Positions 15,600-27,749 of a stretch of DNA of 64,000 nucleotides are shown piece by piece. The translations under genes and the position numbers were made by a program. The notes under the pieces were generated by a model. That model ran no database searches. It was not told the DNA's origin and saw only the letters and a list, made by a program, of their open reading frames with translations. The DNA lies in contig CM072889.1 of the NCBI GenBank assembly GCA_037013685.1, positions 3,605,976-3,669,975 of the forward strand. The letters run 5' to 3'. Positions within the stretch are counted from its first letter, which is position 1, and every line of letters begins with the position of its first letter. The DNA is from Acridotheres tristis. Taxonomy: Eukaryota; Chordata; Aves; Passeriformes; Sturnidae.

Positions 15600-18500
15600 C
15601 TCTGGCACCGAAGGGCCATCAGAGGGGCTGTGGAGGGTCCAAGATGTGAAAGGTGCCCCTGGCCCTTGCTCTGGCCTGCCTCCCCCACCCCACAGCTGAT
15701 GGCTTTGTCACATAGGAGCCCAGACAGGTGGGAGCTCTGCTGAGGGGGAGGAGGGCCACTCCCTGGCACAGTTTGTCCCTGGGCACCACGCTGGGAGGTT
15801 GCCACGGACCACTACTGCCAGGGTGCCAGCAGGGACAAGCAGAGCTCCCTGTGGGATAACTCTGTTTCCCCCAGCCCTTCTTGCTTCTAGGAGTGCAGGT
15901 GTGATGAGACTGGGGTGCCCACAGGGAGATTCATCAGGATGTGTGTGGCATATCCAAGTCCCCAGGTGAGAGGGAGCCTTGGCATTCCCACATCCTCATC
16001 CCAGTGAGCACTGGCACCCGTGGGGCAAACATGGTCCCAAGGACCAGAGGCAGCTCCTGGTTATGGTGGAGTCTGAGCTGCAGAGAGGCCTCACAGGCAG
16101 GTCCTGAGCCCTGAGATCCTTGAAGGGTCTGTTTTGGGAGAAAAATGCCACCAGTGAGACACTGGAAAGCTGCAAGGGATTGGCAGGCAGGAGCCAAGGC
16201 TGTGGAAGCAGCCCTGCACAGGAGCAGCAGCATGGCATCCACACAGGCTGCTGGTGGCACTGGGGGATGCTGGGCACATGCCAGGGCATGGCAGGAGACG
16301 AGGTGCAGGCAGCCCAGCCCCACAGCCCACCAGGGAGCAAGAATATTTAAATCCCTCTGATGTACCACTGCCCCACATGAGAGAACCTCTGCTCTGCTGT
16401 GCCACAGCACAGGGCCACCCAGAGACCACCTTGCCCTGGCTCCTTGTCCTCCAGGGAGCAGGAGGCCTCGATCTACCTGCTGACCCCTCATAAAGCAATT
16501 TAGATTAGGTCATGGAGAGGAAGGGACCATATTCTCTGCTTCAAACGTCACCACCATCACCCTTGCACCAGTGAAATCATGTTTGCTATGGGGTTAACAC
16601 ACTCCTGATAACGTTGGGTCACGCTTTCTCTCCTCCTCAGAGAGCAAGGAGCCATATGGGGACCCACCCCCAGGTGACCCTCTCTGAAGGGAACCAAGGT
16701 GGATCTCAAGACAAAGGCCAGTGACCCCATTTCCACAGTCGAAGCACAAAGCACAGCATCAACCCTGCACCCGCTGAGTTATTTATTCCTGCCCTGGGGA
16801 AAAGAGTGCCCTGGGTCATGCAAGAAGCTTTACCTGCTGGCTTCAGCCCCCCAGAAGATGCTGCAAGTTTTGAGGGTCCTTTAGCCATAAATGTTTTTGT
16901 TTTTTTTATTCTGAGCAGCTGGTGGAGAGAGTGGGAGAGAAAACGGCACAAAAGGTCACACCTTAAAGAGGAGGAATTCCTGGGCACTGGGTGCTTGCCC
17001 CTCGCCTCCCACCCCTGTCTGCGGGCAGAGGCTGTGCTAATTAAACAAAGGGGCATTTGAAATGCTCAGAGCTTCATTAGTGCTGGGCTTATTAATGCTT
17101 TAATTCAAGGAGCAGGAGGAAAGCTTCCCCCAGAAGGAGAAAGGCAGCTGGCACAGGCAGAGGCAGGCAGAGCTCAGAGCTGGAGTACAGAAACACCCAT
17201 CACACTGGAACAGGGACCAGCCTTTCCCCAGGGCCCCAGGCCACCAGCCCTGCACAGGGGAGCCCCTGCGTTAAACAGTGGGTGGGTTCAGGGAGGGAAA
17301 CATTTCTCCCCTCCAGTTTTCCTGGCTTTCAATATGAATGCACCCAAAGATGTGAAACTTGGCTACGGGGCAAGGCAGGTTGACACAGATTTTCCACTTG
17401 GGAAGGAGGATGGGAAAGGGGAGGGGAGGACACTGGGTGCACAGATGTGGTGGCAATGGTTATCTCTGCATCATGCGATAGCCATGTTCTTCATTATTGA
17501 TAAAGCAGGTTCTTGAGGGCAGCCTGGATGTGGCCCAGCCTAGGGACAGAGAGAACAGGAGCCCAGACTGTCCCAGGGGGCAGCTCTGCTGATGGCAACC
17601 ATGAGTGAAGGGATGGAGCCAAGCCAGCCAGCACAGCACAGAGCCAGCCCCTCAGATGGCCTCCAACCCCTCACCAGCTCAGTTGCAAAAGCTGAGGCTC
17701 CAAGATTCCTTGTAGGAAAGGCACAGGGGAGCACAGCCAGGTTCAGGACAAGATGGGCAGCCAGGGGGAAAGCAGGGGTGGGAAGAGGGCTGGGTGGGGA
17801 AGAGCTCTCTCCATCTCGAGCCCTTGCCTTGCAGGCCAGTGTGATGGAGTGGGGAGCCTTGCAACCCTCACTGGAGGGCAGTGACTAATCCCCTGTCATA
17901 AGGAAATGAGTCCTTTCCCTCTCTTCTTGCTCTCGATGATGCCTCAATGGAAGGAACAGGGCAATAAAATACTAATGTGCCCTTATCTTCAAAAGTGATA
18001 GAGGCACTATAAACACTCAGTACACCCCAATCTGGGATCAGGGACTGCAACCTCATCAGCTGGTCACGAGAAACATGCAAAAAGTCACGACTTCTTCTTC
18101 CAAAGAGGGAACAACACAGCCCATCTCCAAGGCCCCTGCATCCAGCCCTCATCCACCAAGCCCTGCCCCAGGTGCAAGCAGAGCACTGGGCAGGGATGCC
18201 CAGGTAAAAAAGGGCACAGGTTTGCCCGAGACCCACCAGGATCACACACCTCTCACTTCCCTGGAGCACTCCAGGCAAGCAGAGCTCCTTCTGGCATTCC
18301 CAACCTGCTTCTCATCTCTGCCTAGCACAGCTGACCTGAAGCAGCAGCAAATAATCCATGCAAGCTCTCTGGGGACTATCAGGCCACGTGCTGGGAGGGC
18401 CCATCTCTGCCTGCAGCCCCCAGGAATTGCTCAGATAGGAGAGATGGGAGGGGGAAGGAAATTTGGGCCAAACTCCTCATGGGCTGAGGCACTTGGAAAG

Positions 18501-21500
18501 GGCCAGCACATTCCTCCACCCTCTCCCCAGCCACAGCTCACTCCCAGCTGCCTCCCACGCCGTGTCAGAGCCTCCTGGCCCCTCAGAAAGCCAGGGCTGA
18601 TATGGAAGATTGCCCATGGCTTTGCAGCAGCCTTTTCAGGGGCAGCAGAGGACACACAATTGAAAGGGGCTGCTCCCAGGCACCCCAAATCCTGGTTCCC
18701 AGGCTGGTTCAAGTCACTGGTAGGAATGGGAGAGGCATTCCCTGCCCCAGCCATGTCCCTGAGCCTCATGGATTCACCTCTGAGCATCTGTGGTGCTCAG
18801 CTGGCAATTGCACTCACATTTTACCTCCAGAGGCTCCCTGCCCTCCTGGAGCCCTGGGCATGGCCCTGTCTGGAGTCAGAACAGACAACACGGGTTGTTG
18901 GTGCCTGGCTCTTCTGGTCCTGGTGGGAGACCTTGCAATGGAGGTGAGAAACAAGCTCCTCTTTGGAAAACACCTTCTATCAGGGGAAAAACTGGGGCAC
19001 ATGCTCACAGCTTTCCACAGCCTCCCAGAGGAGACCTGTTTAAAGGCACTTTAAAGGATCTTTTGGTCTTGAAGGAAAGATATGAGGGAAACAGGGCAAA
19101 ATGAACTCCATGACACTGCAGGGAACAGACCTTTGGGTGCACCAGAGATTGCTAGAAAGCACCTTCCTGTTTGAACAACAGCTCAGAAATCTATCAGGAG
19201 GGTTATAAAACGTGTTTATCTCAGAAAACCTGATACCTCTGGAGAGGAAAAGGAGGCTTGATCTTCCAGGCATTGCATTAACATCACAATTGGACTCTTC
19301 CATAATAATTTGAGTCTAATCTCTACTGGAGGAGCTTCAGGTTAGTGATCTCAGCAAACCTCATGTATATGCAATCTGTAGCAGCAAAAAAAGGCTTTGT
19401 AGTAGAACCCATACCAATTCAGTGAGCAAGACATAGATTTATAGTGGTACAAACATAAGCTCTTCCACAAATTTTACAGAAATATTGGGGAAAACATACT
19501 CCATCTCCAAAATCTGCCAAAATCTGCTTTGGAGAATTAGTTTAGAGAATTGCAGATAAATTATCCTACACCCTAAACAGCTCCACTGCCAAGTGATGGT
19601 TCCACAGCACCACACTGGACAGAAGAGAGGAAGACCAGAGGATCCCAAACACCTTTACATGGACAAACAGAACTACAACCACCCTAGCAAGTCTAGAGAG
19701 TCATCCTGAGCAATCCCTGACATCCTATCTTCTCCATGCTTGAGGGCACCAACAATTTGGCAGCTGCTACCAAAGGTTCATACCTAGAAGATGCTCAGAC
19801 CCCAGAACAGCCAAACCCCTCCAGGCTCTCTGCTAAACACCATGAGTCTGGAAGAAACAAATAACCCCATAAGAAGAGAAACCAGGGGAGCTTCACCAGC
19901 TCTGGGGATGCCTTTTATGGCTACTCAGGATTTCAGGGCGTGCTTTGGATTAAGTTTTTCCCACACTGGCAAACTAATGTAATCTTTCCTCAAGTCAGGT
20001 GTCTTTTTTCACAGAACTTACAACACCCTCTATTTCTGGGATGTCCAGCCTGCTAAAAAAGGCTGAAAGCAGAACAAGACTCACGTCAGAAGCAGCATGA
20101 TTGCTTCGAACCTGCTTTCCCAGAAAAGCTGTCTCTCTAGGTTTCTCAGGTCACTGGAGCAAAGTCCCACAGCACCACCTCTACCTGGCCGGGTGCTCCC
20201 AAGATTTCTCCAACAGATGCATTTTCATTACCCAAAGTTTTAGCCCTTTCCTTTTGAGGCAGCAGGCACAATTTCAGCCTTCAGTATTTTCCAGGGCATA
20301 GAAAAGCCCAGAGATTCTGCAGGCATTACAGAGCTAAGGGCAGACCTCAGCTATCCTTGGATCCACTGTGATGCTCCCTTGCCCTTTAAACTATTCCAGT
20401 ACACCTTTACAGGAATGAGGGCTCTGCTCTTTGCCTCTGGTTCTTCCCCAGCTGCCACAGAAGCCAACACATGTCACAGAGCACTGGGAGCCTCAGACTC
20501 TCCCAAGACTGAACGCCTCCTCCTCAGCCTTCTGCCCTTCCCAAACACCTTTTACTTTACTGTTTCCAGATTGTGAACTGGCAGGATGTTTCACCCCAGG
20601 CCTGGCTGCTGGCCGTGGCAAGGCTCGCTCCACCTCCGTGCTGCCCGGGGGGGGGGGGTGGCAGGGGAGAGATATCAGAGAGAAAAACAATTAGCTCCTT
20701 GTTTTCAAGGCAGGGAGAGCAGGCTTCAGGTCCAGGACAGCCTTGGCAATGGGAAGGACCTCCCTGTTGCAAGGCAAAGCCCCTGGAAGTGGCTCCCAGA
20801 ACAAGTCCCCATAGCCCAGCCCAGGGAGATGCCAGGATCCTGCTAACACACAATAAATTTCCAGCTGCCTGGGCTGACCTGTCCCCATAGCTGACACCCC
20901 AGGGCCTGCTCACAAGCAAGGGTCTTGCTGTGGGTTATGGGCTCCCTCCCAAATCTCAGGGAATCCCATCTCCCTGCTGTGCTAGGGTGACCAGTGTCAT
21001 AGGGGCTGATTTCTGCCTTGGGATTCTGCACCTGGAAACAGGTGTTTCACCTCACAGGTCACAGGCAGATGCAGCTAATCAGTAATTTTAGTACTGAGTA
21101 AAATCCTCATGGGGAATAAAAGGGAATAAGTAGCACAGTGTAAAGGCAGCCCAGTCCTATGCAAGGAGACAAGTTTACCCTCAGCTGTCCCTGAGTGCAG
21201 CTGCCCTTTCCCATGGAAGATCTTTGCAAAGCAGAGGGAGGCTGCCCAGGAAATGCAGGACTAAACCTCCCAGCTCAGTGATGGGATAAAGAGACCCACA
21301 GTGCCTTCAACAGTGTGACCTGAGGGGAAACACAACACTGCTCTTCCCTGACTCCTTGCATCGCTGCTTGCTCCTGCACACCCCTCATGCAATGCTGGAA
21401 CCAAGGCGAGGACAGGCTGAGTCCCCCCAGGACTTCATGGGGTACAGCATGGTGCTGGTACAGGGGACACTAAGAGCTCTGGGAGGAGAAGGCTTTGCCA

Positions 21501-22363
21501 AACATTCTTATCTCCGAAGATGCCTTTCTGACCGCCTCACCTCCAGTAAGTGTTTATCTCCACTACACAACTTAATCCCCCCCAAACTACTCTGGCAGCA
21601 ACTCCTGGCACAGGCATCCCTGAGAGAGCTTTGAAAGATGCAGAAGAGAAGTGCCAGGTTTCAAACCCAGCTACGCTGATACCAGCTTATCTAAGGAAAA
21701 TTAATAGCTACAGTTTGCCAAGCTACATCCATTTAGGAAACACTCCATCACAGAACTACTTTGTGTGTTATTTCTTCACACTGGGGAAAACAAATCAGCT
21801 CAAGAAATGCCAAAATACCCTTGTATTGCTGTAAGGAGCATATATTTTTATCTTGCTGCTGATGTCAGACACAGAGAGGTGAGAATATGAAGCCTGCTAA
21901 CCGTTCACAGGCTGCTGAACGCTTCTGTAGGCTCACGGATCTCCGCTGATGGATGCTTGCATCAAAGCTGGCCTTTGCTCACCACCTCCTCATTCAGCAA
22001 AGCCCATTCCTCTCACTAACGCCCGAGTGTCTGTTTTCTGTACCTCATCGTGCTGGGCTTGGCTGGGCAGACTTAATTTCCTTCACAGCAGCTGCTGTGG
22101 GGCTGGGTTTAGTTTTGTGCTGGAAACAGCATTGAACACACAGGGATGTCTGAGTTATCACTGAGCAGGGATTACACACAGCCAGGGCCTTTCCTGCTCC
22201 TCACCCTCACCTGAGAGGAGCTTGGGGGGCACAGCCGGGACAGCTGATCCCAACTGACCCCAGGGATATCTCAGACCATGTGGCATCACCCTCAGCACAT
22301 AAAGCTGGGGGAGAAGGAGGAAGGGAAGACATTCTGAGTTTGTCTTCCCAAGTCATTGTTACA
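15600..22363. other. Gene-free interval downstream of CLDN2
   Basis: I found no exon I can assign. In human the gene after CLDN2 is MORC4, and no fragment resembling its GHKL ATPase or CW zinc finger is visible here. The 290-codon open frame at 18075-18947 has no recognisable domain. The sequence looks like ordinary intergenic DNA. Confidence 0.4.
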
Positions 22364-22596
22364 TGTCATGGAGCCCTGCCTTCCTGGAACGCTTGCCTGT
22401 CATGGGAGGCAGTGGATGAATTCCTTGTTTTGCTTTGCTTGCATACATGACTTTTGCTTTAGCTATTAAACTGTCTTTATCTCAACCCACGGGTTTTCTC
22501 ACTTTTACTTTTCCAGTTCTCTCCCCCATCCCACTGGTGGGGAGGGAGTGAGTGGCTGCGTGGGGCTGAGTTGCTGGCTGGGGTTAAACCATGACA
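22364..22596 (+). mobile_element. Short LTR-type element, probably a solo LTR
   Basis: It begins TGTCATGG and ends CCATGACA, a perfect 8-base terminal inverted repeat with the TG..CA ends of LTRs. Inside are ATTAAA followed by 'tctttatctcaacccacggg', and the end 'ggctggggttaaaccatgac'; both are, from memory, very common in avian LTRs. No target-site duplication is evident. No coding region is attached. Confidence 0.6.
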
Positions 22597-25594
22597 ATCA
22601 CTCAAAATTGTTCTCCTTTCCCTGGGTGGCAGGAAGAAACCAGGAGACAGGTTTTAGCCCAAGGGCTTGACACATGCCATGAAAAACTCTGGGGATGTCT
22701 GTGAATAATCTTCTGAAAAATAAGGTCAAGTATGTTAGGGATAAAGTTCAGATCATAGAGCTACTTAAATGGGAAGGAATAAAAAAAGATGCAAAGAGGA
22801 GGAGCAGCAGCAGCTAAGATTACACATATGTGCCGTGAAGAACATTGAGATCAAGTCTGAAGGAGGTGTGGACATTTCCTGCTTTAGAAGCAGCTTTGGA
22901 GAAGAAAATAAAGGTCTGTCTTTTCACCCTCCCAGGGTAGATGCTTCAAGGGATGACTTGATTTTGGGATAAAACTTCCCAGAATGGTCAGAAGCATGGA
23001 TGCTCCCAAGATCATTGGTTATTTTGTACTTCAGAAAATGTATTTCATGCAACCCTAAAAACTGGTGCAAGCATCCCAAACACTGCTAAAGCAAAACTTT
23101 GGCTCATTGCAATATCCTGGTACAGATTCAATATCCTCAACAGCTCTATTGAAAATTGAATATGACTGGGGTGTAGGCCTGTGGTTTGAGGACCAGCTGG
23201 AGAGACGTCAGAAGCAAAACACCAACCATGAATGAAGGTAAGAAATGCTACTTTCAAACCATGAATGGAGGGAGATAAGGGAGCTACCTTCGATCTCGTG
23301 TTCCCACCTGCAGCACTGACCTGAAAACACAGTAAACAGCACAATCTGAAAATGTCAAGAGAGGTCACAGAAACAGCTCTGAAATCTTAAATGATGAGCT
23401 GGAGATGAAACAGGATTCAACCAAGCAGGAGATCAGGAATGATAGAGACAGACATAAGTCCTACAGACTACAAAAAAACTCCACAGCTGTACAGACTTGT
23501 TCTTTCTGCCTCCAATAGCAACAGAGAAAGTCCCTTCTGTGGTAAGGTATAAGTGCAGTCCTGGGGAAAATGACGTGGCACAATCCTCACCATGCAGGAT
23601 GGGGCACTTTGTCCACATCCACATCGCAGTATTGCTCAACTCTGACTCTCAGGCAACACACATGGCACACGTTTGGTGATATCACCTAAGCACTGGTTTC
23701 TGTCACATGGTCTCATGCTTTTCCAGGTAAAATGAAGTGTTTGAGTCAAAGGAGTGACGCTGTGCTGACCACTCACACACCCTCTCCTCCATACCCACAA
23801 CCTGGGAGAGACAATGTACTTCAGGAGCAAATGTGTGACTGTAAGGGTGACTTCTCCTCAGCTCCTAGGGGCCAGTCATTTTATGGTATAAAGGAGGAAA
23901 TCAGGTTTGATTCAAGATGCTTCTGCACTGGAAATAAGCACAGGCTTGAATGATACTGAACTACTTGCACTTGTCCTTATTTTTTTCCCATGAACAATAT
24001 ACTGCAGGCAGCACAAGGACTTGGAGCCTCTTTTGGGTGTAACCGCTCCCCTTTGTCACACCTGGCTGCTCCCAAACCCCTCATCTTCCTCCAAACTCCC
24101 CATCATCCTTGCCATTTCCCAGGTTCAAGGTACAGTCATGCTGCTGGCTAAAGAGGAGTCTAAGAAAACAAGCCTAAACAAGCGAAGCTGCCGGGCAGGA
24201 CAGCAGCAATGGAAGGAGCGGGGCTCAGCCAGGCTGACCCAGAGCCTTGCAGCAGATGTGACAGCAAGCCCAGCGTCACCACCCCGCCGGCTGTTCCCAT
24301 GGCTACACGGGAAGATAAATTGAGTTCAAGGAACCTCGTGTCGCTACATTATTTAACAAATAGACAGTCACGCTCACAGGCAGGGACCCAGTTTAGCAGC
24401 TGCGTGGGCTGATCAGGCCGATGGATGCCTGAGTGCCTCACAGGGCTCAAATCCTCAAGCCCAGCACCACGGTTCTCTAGCATGAGCCAGGCAGGGTGTT
24501 AGCCACAAGGAGAGTCCAGCATGGCCACAGAAGAGCCTGCAAGACCACAGCTGTTTGTCCACAAACACAACCAGGCCTTGAACCTGACAGAGTCCTGGAT
24601 ACCTGACCCATTTATGGAATGTGATAAATTAGATTCATGCTAACTAAATTGTAGCTATGTTAGCAAAATTGTACTCAAATCAATAGAAAATAATTGTTAC
24701 AAAGCAGTTGTTTGATAAATTGTACAAATAGAACGTCATTCATAACATGGAACAATCCAAAGACTGATTCAGGAAAGGAAAGGCCACTCCACCTGCAAGT
24801 CCGTGTTCTCAAATTCAGCACTGGGCAAAGAGGAAAGGAATGTGGGCACAAAGAAAAGCATAGGAGGAAAAAAGAGTGTGGAGGAGTTATAGGGGTGTTG
24901 GGAGAGATGAACAGGCTTTGAGGGCAAAGGTGTTGATTGAACTCGAAAGTGCTGCAGAGTTTATGTTTGGAAAAGGTGGTTCAGCATGGCAGCAGTGAGG
25001 AGAAACAAGAGGGATCTGGGGGGGAGCTGAGGCAGAGAAAACAGGAGCAACAGGAGGTGCTTGACCCCATGACTGCCTGAGCAGTGAGGGATGAGCAGGA
25101 CTATTCTCACCACTCGGTGTTTTCAGTGCTGGTGTAACCCAGGGCCTTTCCCCTTTCCCAAAATCCCACAAGGAGGAGCAGAAGGTAACCTAGATCGGTC
25201 TGATTCACCAACCAGCTGCAGAGGGCCCCGATTCTGTGATTCTGTGAGATGCCAAGGTCCACTGGGCTGAGCTCGGGACCATTCCCTGGGCAGGCAGTGG
25301 GGACATGTATGGGACACAGCCAGGCCAGCAGTGCCACCGTGTGGGAGCAGGTCACCTCCTTCTGCCAGGACACGGGCACCAAGGTGTCCTGGCGCATGAA
25401 ACAGAGCTGTTGGAAACACAAACACACATACATACATATATAAACAAACTCAACTCTATCCCTCCTCCCCCCATCTCGAAACTTAAAAAGAATGAAAGAC
25501 TTATCCAGAGAAATTTTCTCAGCCAGAAATCTGCTCCTTGCTGGAAGCCAAAAGATTGTGTTGTCTCTCAAGTGTTTTTCAATAATGCCCAGAA
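22597..25594. other. Gene-free interval
   Basis: No supported gene was seen. A short tail of the form 'gattctgtgattctgtga' at about 25230-25247 resembles the terminal octamer repeat of CR1 elements, but too little flanks it to call an element. Confidence 0.35.
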
Positions 25595-26225
25595 AAATAA
25601 CTCTATTTTGCCAGGCACTGAAGTGAGACTGACAGGGCTGTAATTACCAGGGTCTTCCTTCTTGCCTCTCTTGAAAACAAGGACTTTGGCCATCTTCCAG
25701 TCTGCGGGGACTCCTCCAGGCCCCAAGGCTTAAAAAATAATGGAGAGAGATCCTGAGATGACAGGGCCAGCATTTCCAGTACCCTGGGATGAACCCCATC
25801 GCACCCTATAGATTTATGTGCATCCACGTGGAGCAGCAAAACTCAAACAAGTTCAGTTTTGGCTGCGAGTTTATTACAGTCCAACAGAGAGCTCCGGGGG
25901 TCCCAGGGCCCAACACTGATGTTAATGACAGAGGGGAAGAAGGCATTAAACATCTCTGCTTTGTCCATGTCCCTATCTGTGAGGTGTCTGACCTCGTCAA
26001 ATGCGGATCGATGTTATCTGTGATTCACCTTTTGCTGTTAACATGTTTTAACAAATCCTTTCTGCTGTCCTTTACAGTGCTGGCAAGCTTGAATTTTAAT
26101 CAAGCTCTGGCCACATTAATTTTCTCCCTGCAATGGTGAACAGCATCTCCCTAATTTTCCTGTGTATCCTGTCCTTGAGTCCAATGTCCATACACTGAGT
26201 CTTCTGTTCCCCTCAGAAATGAGTC
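25595..26225 (-). mobile_element. CR1-type LINE fragment
   Basis: Read on the minus strand, 25839-25603 encodes a piece of reverse transcriptase with the CR1 motif DAHKSIGCDGVHPRVL and a following WPKSLF-type segment, in which frame is soon lost. The adjoining sequence to about 26225 resembles the upstream linker of CR1 ORF2. The copy is truncated at both ends and mutated. Confidence 0.7.
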
Positions 26226-27290
26226 CCTATGACAATAACCTGTCTTTTTTATCTCCACAGGAATTATTTGATAGGGAATGCAGGTCAACTTGACCTTGTT
26301 GATACCTCCAACCTCAATTGAGCATAGTCCTCAGCACTGGTTCTACTTGCAGAACCTGGTATCTTTGACCCAAGAGCACTTGAGAAGGTGGAGAAAACCC
26401 AGAGAAGTACACAGAGAAATGCAGTGTAACCCTCGTGTGCAGCACAGACCACCAGGAGCAGCTGATTCCAAGGGAAGGCACCAGCACAGTCAGCAGTTAC
26501 ATGGAAGCAGTGTTAGGAGAAGCTCTGTCTAGGCACCACTGTACATTTCTCTTGGTGTCCTGAAGCACAAAGTAAAAATCCAGCTGTAGGGGTTTAAAGC
26601 AGAAATGTAACTATCATTTTTCTGGCAGGCACAAGTACTGCACAGGTGTTTTCACTGAACTGTCCAACACATTCTTAGGTCTCCATCCTCAGATAATGCT
26701 GCCAATTTTGACGTTGCTTCCTTCTCTGTTGAAAAGTGCCTTTATTATCTAGTTTCTAGGTTATAAAAACTTACTTATTGGCCTCCAGAGTCAGCTGATT
26801 TCCTTTCTACTTACTGATAAAGGCTATCTTATCTGTCTTTATGGAATGCTGAATTTCAACAGTTAACAGCCATCGAGCCATATGAACTGGTTGCACCCAG
26901 GAATTTGTTGATCAGAGAAAAGAATTTTTCTTCAGTAACATCCAGATAATTGCCCAAACTTTAGCAGTTCTTTCCACTTAGCATTTGAGCTGAAATTTTT
27001 GGTAAGGAAGTAGAGCTTCTTGTTCTGCAACAAGTCAGGAATTCTCGACAACAAATTTATTTTTCTATTAGCAGTTTTCCCATTGGAATGTAAGTCAATC
27101 AGCATGTTTAACTAAAATCCACACAATTCTCCAGAAATGATCTAATTTAAATGGACATATTCCTCTAGAATGAAAGGCTGTTATATTAAACAGGAAAAAA
27201 GAGTCAGGCAGTGATCAAAGAAAGTAGGCATTGGAAAAAAGTTCCTATTTTAATATCGCCTGTTTAAATGAGACCTGTATTGACAGGGAC
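26226..27290. other. AT-richer gene-free interval upstream of NUP62 copy A
   Basis: No exon was recognised. The composition changes sharply at about 27290, where GC-rich repeats and the NUP62 promoter begin. Unlike copy B, no DNAAF6 exon faces this promoter. Confidence 0.45.
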
Positions 27291-27299
27291 GTATCCCTT

Positions 27300-27560
27300 A
27301 TCCTGCACCCTCGGCTAAGCGGCCGCTGGGGCACCGCTGGCCCGGTGCTGCTTGACCCTGCACCCTCGGCCCGGTGACACTGGTCATGCATCCTCGGCCC
27401 CAGCCCCGGCCCGGTGCCCACTCACTCTGCACCCCCTGTCCCAAACCCGGGCCCGGTGTCCCCTATCCCGAAACCCTGTCCCGAACCCCGGCCCGGTGTC
27501 CCCGGTCCCGCACCCCGGCCCCGCAGCCGCGTCCCCCGTCCCCACAGCAACGCGGACGCG
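27300..27560. repeat. GC-rich minisatellite upstream of NUP62 copy A
   Basis: Degenerate tandem units of the type 'cgcaccccggcccggtgtcc'. They continue the similarity with the corresponding array upstream of copy B (50690-51085 on the opposite strand). Homology between the two loci fades inside this array, at about 27430 here. Confidence 0.7.
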
Positions 27561-27749
27561 CCCCGCCCCTCACGCCCCTACAGCCAATCGAAGCCGCGAA
27601 ACCGCGAGTGGCGGCCACGCTGACCAATGGGTGCCGAGGGCGGGAAGGCGCGCGGCGAGGCGGGGCGCGGTGACGCCATCGCGCCGCGCGCGGTCGCCGA
27701 GCCGCCGCCGCGCCTGCCGGAGCTCGGCCCGCGCCGCCGCTGCCGCGCC
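27561..27749 (+). promoter_or_regulatory. NUP62 copy A promoter
   Basis: The TATA-less CpG-rich promoter has a GC box (ccccgccc, from 27561) and two CCAAT boxes at 27584-27588 and 27624-27628, within 170 bases of the start codon. The same sites occur in copy B at 50643-50639 and 50603-50599. One base just after the second CCAAT box differs between the copies. Confidence 0.65.

Noticed and set aside
18075..18947. 290-codon open frame on plus
   Set aside because: It has low-complexity Pro/Ser/Leu-rich content, no domain or family resemblance, and overlapping open frames in other phases. It is most likely chance openness in GC-rich DNA.
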